From positions 10,662,486 to 10,726,485 of the forward strand of contig NC_087173.1 of NCBI RefSeq assembly GCF_035594125.1: DNA of 64,000 bases, in the 5' to 3' direction. The position numbers and the translations under genes are program-made. This DNA is from Scylla paramamosain. Taxonomy: Eukaryota; Arthropoda; Malacostraca; Decapoda; Portunidae. Under the pieces are notes generated by a model. The model saw only the letters and a list, made by a program, of their open reading frames with translations, had not been told where the DNA came from and searched no databases. Below are positions 28,680-41,378 of the stretch, piece after piece (positions within the stretch are counted from its first letter, which is position 1; every line of letters starts with the position of its first letter).

Positions 28680-29180
28680 CAACTGGCCTTCAGAAGATAA
28701 GGGTACAGACAAATCCCTATTTTCACATTTCAAGGCATGTCATTGGCCTGTTACTCTAGCGACAGGAAAGATAAGTACTTATGCGGCTGTGCGCCAGTTT
28801 GTGAGGAAATAGAAGAAAGGTGAAAAGTCTCTTCTAACATCAGACATCCAGGACATCGTAAGACTAGACAAATCCTTACTTTCGCATTTCAAGACGTATC
28901 ACTGACCTGCTACTCAACTGACAGGAAGACATGGTACTTATGATCCCATGTGCCAATTTTTGAGGTGAGAGGAAAATGAAAGAGTAAAATTCTCTCTTTT
29001 CACAACAACAGAACTACAGAGTATCACATGACTGAGACAAATCCCTTATTTTCACATTTCAGTATATGTCACTGGTCTCCTAGTCAAGGAACAGATACAC
29101 TAGGTACTAATGCTCCTAAGTGTCAGTTTTTGAGGCAGTGGAAGTAAAAGAAAGGTTAAAAATCTCACTTTAAAATCCCA
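28680..29180. repeat. Three-copy tandem repeat, period about 160-170 bp
   Basis: Copies start at 28707, 28866 and 29035 with AGACAAATCC(C/T)(T)TA-TTTTC-CATTTCA, and share GTCACTGGCCTG(T/C)TACTC and GTACTTATG-CCAGTTTTTGAGG. They are about 75 percent alike by eye. They lie in the intron proposed between the candidate first exon of Hs2st and coding exon 1. Confidence 0.75.
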
Positions 29181-29421
29181 GAGTCAGCTGGCGGCGAGGA
29201 CCACAACAAACATGGCCACTGCACTGTTGCCAGGTCTGAATTAACTCTACTTCAAATGCTATTATTGATTCAACACAGCCAGCTCTAGTCCCTTTCCCCT
29301 CCCAGATAGAATTTTTAGGCCTTTCTCCACCTACAGGATCCCCAAAACCACGCCCGACATGTCTAGTACGGATGGAGGAGTGAGTTAAGGTTAGGTTTCT
29401 AAGTATGTGGCTCCAAGTTGG

Positions 29422-29755
29422 TTTTCTCATTACTCTGTGTTTGTGTCTCTATTTCAGAATCTTGCAGTCATTTCCCAGATTATTTCGTATGTGGCAGTTT
29501 GGTGTGTCTGTTGTTGTTTGTTGTTCATGTTTTCTCATTACGTACTATATGGATGTGTCTCTAGTATTTCAGAATCTTGCAGTCTTGTTTCAGATTATTT
29601 CGTGGTCTGGTGCATGTGGTGTTCCTTTTCCTCGTCTTTCTTGATCCGCATCCTTTTTTTTTTTTTTCTCTCTCATTACTGTGTTTGTCTCTATTTCAGA
29701 ATCTTGCAGTCTTTTCCCACATTATTCTATGTGCTGGTGAGTGCCAGTTTGGCGT
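29422..29755. repeat. Three-copy tandem repeat, period about 110-135 bp
   Basis: TTCTCATTAC ... GTGTCTCTATTTCAGAATCT then TGCAGTC ... CAGATTATT recurs from about 29422, 29531 and 29667. The open frames read across it are repeat shadows. Confidence 0.75.
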
Positions 29756-29858
29756 GTGTATAATGAATGGGCAAAGTATTTGATTGTGGTGGCTGTTATT
29801 CATGTTTTATTAGTTATTAGGGTGTGTGAACGATGGATTGAAGGGTGGTGGGTAGATT

Positions 29859-29861
<3 letters not shown>

Positions 29862-29929
<68 letters not shown>

Positions 29930-29974
29930 ATAAAAAGTTATAAATAAATGCCGGGCGATATAATCTGATCACAC

Positions 29975-30016
<42 letters not shown>

Positions 30017-30140
30017 CATGATAAAATATCATTGACAAAAAACCTCAGTCCCTGTAATGATAAATAAATAATAGAATAGATAAATAAATCAATAAATGAG
30101 ACAAGAAAAAATGATTAGATAAAAAAAATAATCAAGCAAG

Positions 30141-30183
<43 letters not shown>

Positions 30184-30246
30184 CCTGTCACTTAATATTT
30201 GCAGGCCAAAGCTATCATATCAAGGACACACACACACACACACACA

Positions 30247-30292
<46 letters not shown>

Positions 30293-30575
30293 ATTTTCTT
30301 AAATTCTCCACTTGTCTTTTTCTTCCTTCCTTTCTTCCATCCTTCCCTTATTTTTTTTCCTATTTATATTTTCCTTCATCTTCCCCTTCTTCCTTCCTTC
30401 CCTCCATCTTTTATTTCTTTCGCTTTTAGATTTTCTTTCGTCTTTCCTTCGTTCCTCGATCCCTCCCTTCTCTTTTATATATGCGATTCATTCCCGTTCA
30501 TCTCTACCTCCTACACCCCTCTCTTGCCTGGTCCCCTTCCTTGGTTCTCTCTCTATGACTTTCTGAAGACAGATT

Positions 30576-30610
<35 letters not shown>
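29862..30610. repeat. Cluster of CT, GA and CA microsatellites
   Basis: (CT)n 29862-29926, (GA)n 29979-30013, (CA)n 30144-30180, (CA)n-(CT)n 30224-30289, and (CA)n 30575-30609, separated by pyrimidine-rich sequence on the plus strand (30290-30560). Confidence 0.93.
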
Positions 30611-30611
<1 letters not shown>

Positions 30612-30779
30612 GCCTCCTGAAGTCACGTAGCTCGGGAATAGATAAGACTCCGCCCTGTGACATCCAGCCCTTTGTCACGAAGTCGTTCTCTTCTCACTGT
30701 CTCTGTATCTCAATGCTTCTTCCATTAGCTTGACAAGGATAACAGAGAGAAGAGTTTAAGAGTCTATAAAACCTTGAAT

Positions 30780-31740
30780 CTTCTCCATGTTTGAGGGTGT
30801 GGATGTTTTTTTTTTATATATATATATTTTTTTTAACCTTTTTTTTTTTTTTTTGCTCCAGTGAATTCCATTTGAAAATATTTTCCATTGTTATTTTATT
30901 TTGTTTATTTATTTATTTATTTTTTTTACACTACCTAGTTGCTTTATCTTGTATACTTATTTAGTTTCTCTTGTTTGTTTTTATTCATTTGTTTATTGAT
31001 GTTCTACTTGCACCAAATAACTGACTTCTTTCTTTTCTTCCTTTTTTTTTTACTATTCTTATTCTTCATTGTTAGCCCATTCTATTAATATATTGCACAA
31101 TTAACATTTCGTACCCCACACAGTTCACAATTTCTATCACTATTTTTCACTATAAACTCAGCTTTTTAAAGCCTTATTTGTATTTTATTCAATTAACTTT
31201 ATTTTTCGCATTCCACACAGTTAGATCCCATTCATATCAATATTTCACACAAATTGATTTACACACGACTGAGTTGTTTTCTTCGTTCTTCGCTATTGCC
31301 TCACAAAGTAGTATTCTTATTAGATTTTAACACGATTAGACCAATTTCTTACAGATATGTTACATAGTTATTAACTTTATGCACTATTAAGTTGTTTTCT
31401 TATCAATATACCACATAATTAGTTTTCCACGCTTCGCTCTTGCCTCACAAACGACTAGACTGTATCACTAACCACACGAACCGAACCAACATCATCTTTT
31501 AATTCCACACAATATTTTTTTTTCACTATTCTCTCTTGCTCCACAAACCATTCATATCAATAACCGCACGAACCGAACTTCAAATCCATCACATTTTCAT
31601 TGTTATCTCGGCAAATACTCAATACAAAACAACACTGAAGTACGTTGTTATTTCGTCCAGTTCTTAGCACAAGAAATCACACTGAAGATTCTGGTCACGG
31701 TAAAATTTGTCAACTCATTAGCGTGCACTGAATAAAGGCG
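30780..31740. other. AT-rich, T-rich stretch upstream of the candidate Hs2st start
   Basis: Long T runs (30807-30860, 30900-31000) are followed by loosely repeated phrases such as GCTCTTGCCTCACAAA and CACGAACCGAAC (31482 and 31567). No coding signal was seen. Confidence 0.5.
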
Positions 31741-31762
31741 AAGTAAGCCAGTCACCCCGTAC

Positions 31763-31794
31763 CTCTCACAAGGCTTCCTGAGCGACATACTCAT
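31763..31794 (-). CDS. Hs2st: Candidate first coding exon of Hs2st (in-frame N-terminal extension)
   Basis: On the minus strand an ATG at 31794 opens MSMSLRKPCE plus two bases, then a donor GAGAG|GTACGG at 31763. Joined to the acceptor at 26112-26113, the split codon becomes AGG (Arg) and continues directly into the internal Met-Thr-Thr-Ser of exon 1, with no stop. The surroundings are GC-rich relative to the flanks, with CpGs, as at many promoters. A second possible donor at 31888 (ATCAG|GTACGT) would be untranslated. Without it, translation would start at the exon 1 ATG. Confidence 0.42.
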
Positions 31795-32891
31795 GGGGCG
31801 GTGCACTCACTCACACCCCCGTCGCGATACCAGCGTCTGCCCTCCCTCAGCGCAGCGCGGGGAGTGAATTTAAGACTTGGCACGTACCTGATGCGAGAAA
31901 CTAAGTGCTCAGGCAACCATCATGACTCTCCCTCTCTCTCTCTCTCTCTCTCCCCTATCCTCCGCATTTTTCGTTTGAAGCTTGTCTGTTGTTACAACTA
32001 GTATGAATTCTGTCTGCCTGTCTGTCTGCCTGCATGTCTGTAGTGTGTCCGTCTCTTTGCACATTGTTTATCTTTGTCTCTCTTTGTCTGTCTATCTGTC
32101 TGTTCTATCTGTTCCTGCGTGTGTATAATGAATGTGTCTGTGGATGTGTTTTGTCTTCGTCTCTCTCTCTCTCTCTCTGCCACCCTTCCTTTTTCTTACA
32201 ATTTACTTTCTCAGTATGTAAAGTCATCCGGGCACCGTGTCTGCTGTCTCGTCCGCTCCCCTCCACTTACCACGCCCTGACGCCGCGTTCCTTCCTCTTC
32301 CTTCACTCTTACCCGCCCTTCTCTCTCCCACGTCCCGTCTGTCACCACTCCTCGCTGTTTTTTCCCTTTAGTTTCTTCCCGTTCCCTCGCAGTTATGGTC
32401 ATTTACTAGACACGGAAAGACAGATGCTTCCGCTGTTTCAGGCTAGCCATCTCGTTTCTTGTTCCTTCTCTCCTCCTCTCTTTTATGTTTAGGGTATGTT
32501 GTGTCTCTACGCAGTGGGTAGAGGATGGTGTGAGGTGAGAGTATAGTGTAGACTGTAGTGTGTGTTGTGCAGTGGTGGTGTTTGTGAGACGAGAACAGAG
32601 TGAGGCAGTGTGAAAGGAGTTAAAACAGTGTGGTTGTAAGGGGAGAGATGATTAATTGTGTGCCTGTGAAGTCAGAAGTGATGCAGGATGATCATGAAAG
32701 AATAAGTAAAGTGAGGGCAGAAATAAGCAGGATAAGTAGGAAACAAGTGTGATGTGAGGAAGGTGAATGTGATATAATACATGTATGATGTTAATGCAAT
32801 GGGGCAAAATGAGTGTGAGAGAAGTGTGAGGCAGTGTGAAAGAAGAGGGAGATGAGGCAGGATACATGTAAGAGAAGACGATGAGAAGACA

Positions 32892-32897
<6 letters not shown>

Positions 32898-32984
<87 letters not shown>

Positions 32985-33030
32985 GAAAGGACAAATATGG
33001 CAACGCAGTCTAGTAACCATGAAAGAAGGC

Positions 33031-33124
<94 letters not shown>
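32898..33124. repeat. Two (GA)n runs
   Basis: Pure GA runs at 32898-32977 and 33037-33124 with 59 bp between. The long Leu-Ser and Arg-Glu frames here are artefacts. Confidence 0.96.
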
Positions 33125-33128
<4 letters not shown>

Positions 33129-33640
33129 TTGCGTGAAAAAAGGGAAAAAACAAAACAAAAAAACAAGACAACAAATATGAAAGAAGGCAAGGAATAAGAT
33201 GATGAGGTTAAAAACGGCACATGTGAAAGAAAACAAGAGAAAAGCAAGAGAGAAGAATTGTGGGAGACAAAGAAGATAAGGTAAAAAAAGAACACATGTG
33301 AGGGAGAGACTAGGCTAGAGTGACGGGTTGCAGCGTGAACGAAGAGTGACATTGTGTGCCAGAAGTGTCAGATAAAGGATAGTGAGACACACGATTATGA
33401 CAACACAACATATTATTTCACACAGACTGCCGCCTCCTCCGACATACAAGACTAGAAGTAACACATGATGACCTTACGCTTCTCTGTTTGTGTTGCGAGA
33501 AACGCTGTACGGAAGTAAAAATTCACATTGCATCCATGCATACGTCAGAAGCATGTGTACTTATGCTGAACACTTCCAGCATCTCCTGACAGTGAACATG
33601 ATGCACCAGGAACGATGGTGACCCTTCTCATGATTTCCTT

Positions 33641-33849
33641 ATTCTGAAACGCTTCGCTCTTTTACCACGGGAATTTTCAAAGGCCACAGAGATGATTACC
33701 CGGGTTCCCAAGAGTGTTTCTCCCGTTTAACATGTATAAATATTGTTAATCTGACACCAAAACCGTACAAACACCCTCGAAAACTCGTGTAACCAACTGC
33801 ATAAAGAGCCATTTGAATGTAATGGGATGCGGCGCAGTTTCAAAATATG
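33641..33849 (+). mobile_element. MITE family X, copy 1 (about 210 bp)
   Basis: It begins ATTCTGAAACGCTTCGCTCT and ends CGGCGCAGTTTCAAAATATGG. Interior marks are AAAGGCCACAGAGATGATTA, GGGTTCCCAAGAGTGTTTCT and CTCGTGTAACC. It aligns along its length with 42704-42893 and 54186-54398, whose right ends keep the full inverted repeat GAAGCGTTTCAGAATAT. No transposase is present. Confidence 0.75.
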
Positions 33850-34009
33850 GTCCTCAGTCCCGCCTCAGGAAGCTCGCAGGGAATCAAGCAGATGAGAAAA
33901 TAATGATACGTAATTTTGATACACTTAAGTAATTTTGATACATTTAAATGATTGAAAACAGAGATACACAATTAAATATATCTTTACATGAAAATCGGCC
34001 ATCCTAGGT

Positions 34010-34200
34010 ACTTTTGAGCAGGTTAGGATAGGTGTAAGGTAAAGTAGGATTCAGTTAGGTGAGGTGAGGTGTGATAAGTAGAAAGATTAGGTAAGAAAAG
34101 AAAAGGTAAAATAAGTTAGAATAAAGTAAGATTAGGCTATGATAGGTTATGTTTGGTTAAATTTAATATAACCTAATCTAATCTATCCAAGACCCCGCTC
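34010..34200. repeat. TTAGG-like hairpin repeat, then poly(A)
   Basis: Plus-strand GGTTAGGATAGGTGTAAGG ... AGTTAGGTGAGGTG ... GATAGGTTATGTTTGG is followed by TTAATATAACCTAATCTAAT, able to pair back. A 39-bp poly(A) follows at 34229-34267. Confidence 0.6.
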
Positions 34201-34226
34201 GTAAAATACCTGGGATGGCTACTCTT

Positions 34227-34269
<43 letters not shown>

Positions 34270-35013
34270 GAGCTAATACGACGATTCCGTCACTAATAAG
34301 GGGTATAAAATGTTAACAGAAGCCGACACCCACACAGCCTCAATCCCCAGCAGACAACCCGCACCTGCAGCTTTCTGGGGGGGAGCACACACACATTTTC
34401 TTTTCTCTTTGTCTTGATTCCAACACTAAAACGTGTCTTAAGATTAAACCAGGAATACTAACTTACCGACACACCTCTAAGGAGACACATGTCCTTGCCT
34501 TCTTCCCCTGGTCTCCCTTCACACTTGACTTAATCTGGATATTACAACATGCGTAGCCTAAGGTAATGATCTAATGATAACTGCACATCTACAGTTATCC
34601 CTACATCACTGACACACCTAGAAAGAGTACTTTACACATTCTGGAGGTTATTACAGGTTTCTCACTACGGTACTACTAACGCCACACCCTTTTATTTATT
34701 TATTTATTTTTTTATTCTCACTACGCATTCTCTCATCGCCTTCACAAACTATCGTACACTCTTCTCAAACACTCGTACACTCATCACTTCATTCATGTAC
34801 AGTTCTCTTAGAGTTTATGTGTAAATCTAATATACATGGGGTGTCACACATAAGCCAGTTAATTTTTTTTTTTTGGGGGGGTTGTCTTTTGTTTTCCATA
34901 ATGGCAGTTTGTGTTTTCTTTGTGTTTTCTAGTTCCTTAGAAGGAATGGTCGCGTATGGAAGTTGTTTAAAGATTCAGTCTTGTATTTGATGCTATATTA
35001 TTTTGGTAATGGT

Positions 35014-35014
<1 letters not shown>

Positions 35015-35091
<77 letters not shown>
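35015..35091. repeat. (GT)n microsatellite
   Basis: Pure GT run of about 38 units. Confidence 0.97.
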
Positions 35092-35093
<2 letters not shown>

Positions 35094-35684
35094 CGACTCC
35101 GTAATATAATGGATATCCAGACAGGAATACACTTGATAACTTATATAGACGCCACACACGTATTCTGCCGATAAACAAGTTCACAACACGACAGAAAATA
35201 ATGAAAACAAAGTTTTTAAGGTCTGGACCGCTAAAACATGCCCAGAAAAAAAAAAGTATAAAAGTGTGTTTAAATATTTGTGTTAATTTGGCACACACAC
35301 GCTCACTGAACCTTGCTTGCTTTTTTCTCTTTCAGTTCGGGATTAAGTCGCTAGATGGATTTGAAATACACGTAATAGATACACTCATAACGCACAGGTG
35401 TATAGTAGTAATGTTCCCAGCGCACACTGAACATAGCGTGCGTTTCATGGAATGTAGTAGACAAAATACTCTTATTCCCAATGCTGTGCATGTCAAGAGT
35501 AGCTACAGTCACGGGCGGCAAGATTTGTGACAAGTTTCAAAACATTACGTTTTTACAGTCTCATAAAAGAAAATAACTCAAAACTCGTGACAAAACATTT
35601 GACCGACACTGGATATCTTATTCTTTTGTATATTATCACTGAATCACATGAAAATCAGCCACTCAAGTTGATTTTATGCATACA

Positions 35685-35773
35685 TTAGGTTAAGTTAGGT
35701 TAGAGTAGGCTAGATTAGTTATCCAACGTAACCTTACCACAGCCTAACCCTAACGTAATCTTGTTAGTCTTCA

Positions 35774-35872
<99 letters not shown>

Positions 35873-36080
35873 TTATATTAAGTTAGATTAGAACAGGTTA
35901 GTTTAGGCAACCTAAGTTATCCTACCTTAGCCTAATTGAACCTAGCCAACACCGTTACGGTGGCTGGTCATCATGTGGCCCTAACATTTTTCTTTTCTTT
36001 GGATGAATAGATTGTTAGATTACAACAGGGTAGTTTAGATAGCCAAAAATATATCCTGCACTTGTCTAACTTGATCTAGC
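35685..36080. repeat. TTAGG-like hairpin units interrupted by (TA)n
   Basis: GGTTAAGTTAGGTTAGAGTAGG pairs with CCAACGTAACCTTACC and CCTAACCCTAACG. A (TA)n run (35776-35869) follows, then a second set (GTTAGATTAGAACAGGTTAG with CCTAAGTTATCCTACCTTAG) and a third (36010-36080). Confidence 0.6.
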
Positions 36081-36441
36081 AAACTTCGGAACTAACTGAA
36101 GTGGCTGGTATTCACACGATCCAAACAATTTCCGACGTGGTATGAGATAATCAACGCTGGTGCCGAACTTGAGCGATTCAGTATAAGAAGTGTTGAGCGC
36201 GACCGTACCTGAGTCAAGTTTGGTCTTGGGATGCGCTACACGGACACCCTCCTACCTGCTCGTCCGCTACTCGGCTCACCCCGCCCGACCCGCCGACCTA
36301 TCCTCCAACACTGACATCTTCACGGTCTCGGAAGCGCCCTATGGGACAAAGACCGCTAACACATATCTAATTAACACTAAGTACTGGTTGCCTACGCGTG
36401 ACCCCACCTTCGTAAAGCAACAGCCGGAGTCCTTAAGCCTG

Positions 36442-36525
36442 TATTTTGAAACGCTTCGGGCTTTCACGAATACCATGCCACGGGGTTCTCAGTCGGGTTC
36501 CCAAGGGTGTTTCTTCACATAAACA
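36442..36525 (+). mobile_element. MITE family X, left half only
   Basis: It begins ATTTTGAAACGCTTCGGGCT and continues to GGGTTCCCAAGGGTGTTTCT, then stops. The right half is missing. Confidence 0.55.
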
Positions 36526-37479
36526 GCTCTGAATCCTTAATAAACCACCAGCAGAATCAAGAAAACACACTTGAAAACCACCAGACAGACAACACCCAGT
36601 GGAGCTCGTTAGCCAAGACAAGGAACCGAAACATTTGAGGATACGGGCCTTGGTTAAAGCATCTCCGAGTCTACCAAAATAACAGAAGACTTACACCCAC
36701 CGTAAAGGTTCAGACTGTTACGGCAGCTATGGGAAGGCTACGACTATATCACTATGCTGGTGACCACAGCCTCGGGGACCAGTGAATTGTGGGTAAGACT
36801 ACGGACCTTCCCTCGCCCCCTGCCAGCCACGGGATCCTGTGAGGCGCCTCAGAAGGTTTAAGTCCTCAATATGACGCCCCTCGCAGGCTTCTCCCTAGCT
36901 GGTGGCAGGCGCGGGCATGGCATGAAGACAATGCTAAGTGCCCTGGTCGTGTAGGTTGTGTTTCTGAGCGTCAAGGGAACAGAAACTAACCCTTATTATG
37001 CTTTTTTTTTTGTTATATAACGTGTCCCTTGACGGTGAATTGAACGTAAGGTAAATATAAAGAGAGAGAGAGAGAGAGAAAAAAAAATCTGAATCTTACA
37101 GTATTGAGTCAATTAAGTCCGTGCTAAGCTAACTAAACGGATCTCTCGCTTGCTTGTGGGTTTCGAAACTTCAGAACAATGAACCTTCACGAAATGGGTA
37201 CGAAGGAAGGAGAAAATGGTGGTGAAGGTGGAGCAGAGAGAGAACACGGCCCACACTATCTCCACCACACTATTTTACTACACAAACAAGGGCGGAGAGG
37301 GACGAGGGAGAGAGAGGGAAAGGAGGATCTACGTGAACTCAGGTGGCGATGAATGGCGTGGGTGCTCTAGTGTCTAAAAGGGAAGCAAGGGCTTGGAGGA
37401 AATGTGATTCTGCTTAGCAAGGTACGCACGAATCTGCAATGCCCGACCGGTGGGGCCTGGACTACTGACACAGAGGCGA

Positions 37480-38175
37480 AACTGAGAAGAGGGGGTCAAG
37501 AGGAGTAGGAGGAGGGGTGGATAAGAGGAAAAGGAGGGGGAGCTACATTAGGAAGAAAGGAAGAGAAAAGAAGGAAAGGATGTTTGGGAAATTAACTAGT
37601 TGACATGGAGGAGGAGAAAAAAAAAATCGAACAAGGGGAAGAAAGACGGAGAGGGTGTTTGTGGAATAGAGTGGCTGACATGGAGAGGAGAGAAAAAAAA
37701 AAAAAAAGAGGGGCACTGAAGCTTCACTGAAGAAAGAAATGGACTTCTTAACTTGATACTGACAAAGAAGAAAGAGGAAGGCGAAGAAAACAAAACAAAA
37801 TAAACAAACAAACAAACAAAAAAAAAGACGAGGAGGAGAAGAGATAAGCGAGGACTGACCAATACGATAACAAGATAATGGCAGAGGAAGCAGGAAGGCG
37901 TGGGAGTCCCGCGTGGGAAGGAAGGACTTAACAAGGATAGGAGGACACAGCGGCCTGACAGGATATTCAATTTTGGAAAGGAGGAAATGGAAACAGGAAC
38001 ACAGACCTGCGGGGGAGGATAAGGAGGAGGAAGGGGGGGAACGAGGTGGGAGAGGAGAGGGCTATTGCAAGGGTCAAAGGGGAAGGGAGTGAACACAATG
38101 GTGGCGGTAACATGACAACAAGGGAGAGGAGGAGGAGGAGGAGGAGGAGGAGGAGGAGGAGGAGGAAAGTGGAGG
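37480..38175 (+). repeat. Long purine-rich tract ending in (GGA)n
   Basis: About 700 bp with few pyrimidines on the plus strand, with a GGA run at 38127-38166. The opposite-strand open frames (Ser/Phe/Leu/Pro-rich) follow from the base bias and are not genes. Confidence 0.8.
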
Positions 38176-39329
38176 CAGATGAGATGACTCTGTTCTCTTT
38201 CACATAAAGAACCAGAATGGGTTCTAACAATACATACTGTACGTACTACATACAGGTAAACAGACAGGTATCTAGAGTGACAAGGCGCCTAGTCACCTTG
38301 TTTGAGGCGTAGGGGTAGGTGGGCGAATGCTCCTCCTCTCTAGCCTTCCCTTCCACCTCCGCGCACAGAGGAACACACAGGGAGCCCCTAAGAAGAGACC
38401 CTCTCACTGCCAACCTTCGCAGCGACACGGATGTTTAGCGCACCATCTCACACATCCAACACACACACACACACAATGCTTAATAAAAAAAAAAAAAAAT
38501 CCACTACCAGGAAAACGTATCGTACGGACACTGCATTTGGGTTTGTTGTCTATAAAAAAAAATGTCACTTGCAATATCGTGATACTCCTACCGCACTGCT
38601 TGGATGGGTGGCGGTGATACGAGCAGTCTGTAATAGGGTGGCGTGAATGTTGACAGGAGAGCGTGAGTGGGTAGGGAAGGCGAACCAAGCATACCTCCTT
38701 AACATGTAGGTTCCTCGCTTGGCCGTGTCCTTCAGCGCGGACTCAAGTGCTTCGCTCACTCCTCAGGGTCACGCTAGACTATTATCATCACTTACAGGAT
38801 CCTCACACACACACACACACACACACGCGCACACACACACACTAACGTGCCTCAGCTGTACCATTAAGTCTCGCCAGCTGATCCGAAGCCACACAGCCGC
38901 GAGTTGTTCCCTCACTGGCATCTGAGCGTGAAGGAAACGTGTCAAGGGTGCAAGTATCACTGTTATCACGCTAACATTTCCTCATCTCTCACTCAACCCC
39001 TCCCTATCCCCTTCTCTTCCTCTGCGCACGAGGACACCACGCCTCGCACTTCTCTCTTTACTTCTGACCTTTGATGCACATCTATGGCAGTGATCTCATG
39101 AATACCGATGGTGTTACGCTCATAAGGGTGATATTCCAGCGAGTGCCTGCCTTCACCCATCTGGCTCTGACTTGACTCACAGGCGATCATGTACAAGTCT
39201 CATATTGTTGAAACATTTCAGAATCTTATTAGTGTTCTTGTGGAGCGCATTAATTTTGATTACTCAAGTTCTCGTGTGTGTGTGTGTGTGTAAGAAGTAC
39301 CGGAAACATAGCTCACTGGTTACTATTTG

Positions 39330-40345
39330 GGTTATCAAACATTTTTCTGCAATTATGTAAGTATTTAACTATTAAAACATGAAAGCAACCTACAAATCAG
39401 GGTTCTCTCTCACGTTTCTTATTTTTTCCTTTGCAGATTGATGGTGTAAAATGATAGAATCATGAAAACACTACTTATAGATTATTATTCGGGTTCACAT
39501 TTTTTTTGAACTGATAGTCAAACTACTGAATCATGAAAACCTACAAATTCGGGTTCTTATGATTTTTTTTTTTGCAAGACTGATAATATTAAACTAATGA
39601 ATCATGAAAACAACCCGTAAATTACATCATTCGCGTTTTCGTGTGCATTTTTTTTTCCAACTGATAGTGTTAAAGTAATGAATCATGAAACAACTTTCCT
39701 TTTAAACTCGTAAAAGCTTCCACTCGAACCTGATAAAAGAGGTGGAGATAGATGTACACATTTTTAACCACATTTTCCTCTCATCAAAAGTGTTATTAAA
39801 GGCCACAGTTACATTAGCCGGGTTCTCATGTGTGTCGCCGCTGCTGAAGCGAGGCCCTTATAAAAACAATCATTGCTGCCACGTCAGCAGCCCTGACGAC
39901 CCTAGCAATTTTCATTCGCATCTGTTTGTAGCTTCTGATGGTGCAGAATCTATTGAACTGTCACTGGAGCCACGATAACAACCCCAATAACTTCCACTCG
40001 TTTCTTTTCTGTTGCTACTGACAATGCGGCAAGCTTGCGAATACTTCATAAATCCCTAGTAACTTCCACCAGAGTCTTTGTTGTTACTGTTAATGCGGGG
40101 TCCTTGGTAAACTAACACTGGAGCTACGGCAACCTTCCAAAGTACCCTAGTATCTTTCACGCCTGTTGTTTATTGTCAATGACGCAGAATCTTTGTTAAA
40201 CTATCAATGGAGCTACGGTAACCCCCCAGGCGTCCCTATTAACTTCCCCTCGTTATTTCTTATTTTTGCTGTTGCCAGTGACGCAAAATCCTTGTTACAC
40301 TATCACGGTGATAGCAATTCCACCGCTGCCGGAAGTAGTGAAGAC
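39330..40345. repeat. Degenerate 75-100 bp minisatellite over 1 kb
   Basis: Units restart at about 39439, 39515, 39581 and 39662 with TGATAGTGTTAAA-TAATGAATCATGAAAAC. They restart again at about 39938, 40018, 40090, 40175 and 40277 with TGACGCAGAATC-TTGTTAAACTATCA-TGGAGCTACGGTAAC. Each unit also has CTTCCACTCGTT or GGGTTCTCAT. The first and second halves look like diverged forms of one unit. A MITE X scrap (39793-39835) lies between. Confidence 0.65.
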
Positions 40346-40373
40346 GCTGAAACGTTTAGAATGCAATTCGGAA

Positions 40374-40411
<38 letters not shown>

Positions 40412-41202
40412 TACACCTCTACATCTTCTGAACAGCACAACGAAAGCGGTGCTACACCCAGGTACTCTCGCTAGAAAATAGGGGATGTGGGGGAACCTAC
40501 TTTTTACATTCTTCACTAGTCGTACTTTATATAAATGATTAGTGTGTTTCGTAGCTTTTACATAAGCATGCTAGCATCATCTGGAGGCGTGTGGGGAGGA
40601 TGGGGGGAGGACAAAGGAAAGCTGTGCAGGGGCAGGGGGAAGATGGGTTAGGTTTGTGTGGAGTTTGCAAAGGTGAGGGGGTGGGTTAGACACAACAATT
40701 AAGACGCTTTGTCAAAAATATAAAGTATTGGTCCAATGTCAACTCTCGCTTTATTGATACCGGGGAATGAGTGAGTGAATGCAATGGAGGAAATGAAGGG
40801 TGGTGGAAATGAAGGTACTGGGAATGAAACGAGGAAAACAGCGAATAAATAGAGTACTTTGTGACATACAAGAGGAAAATTTTTAGTTGTAATACGAAAT
40901 AGAAAAAAAAAATAAAAAAGAAATATCATATTAATGATACACAAAGAAGAAGAAAAGCACACACAAGGAGAGGAAAGAAGTACAAGTTAATATACAATAG
41001 AAAATTTTGAGTTTTTTTTTTTTCGTTTCAGAAATGCTTGATAAAAATAAAATAAATAAATTACTGTGTAAGCAACACGAAATATATACTATATTGTGCA
41101 GGTATATACATATTTATAAGTAAATAAGAAAATAGGTAAGTAGATAAGCAATAAAAATTCACCTTTCGAGATTATGACCTTAAGTGGCTGATATTTAAAA
41201 CC

Positions 41203-41378
<176 letters not shown>

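Noticed and set aside
28680..29180. CRISPR-like array
   Set aside because: Three diverged 160-bp units with no short identical repeats or unique spacers; the DNA is eukaryotic.
36190..36522. 110-codon plus-strand frame in GC-richer sequence
   Set aside because: Its last third is a MITE fragment, the rest resembles no family I know, and no splice sites or conserved motifs support it.
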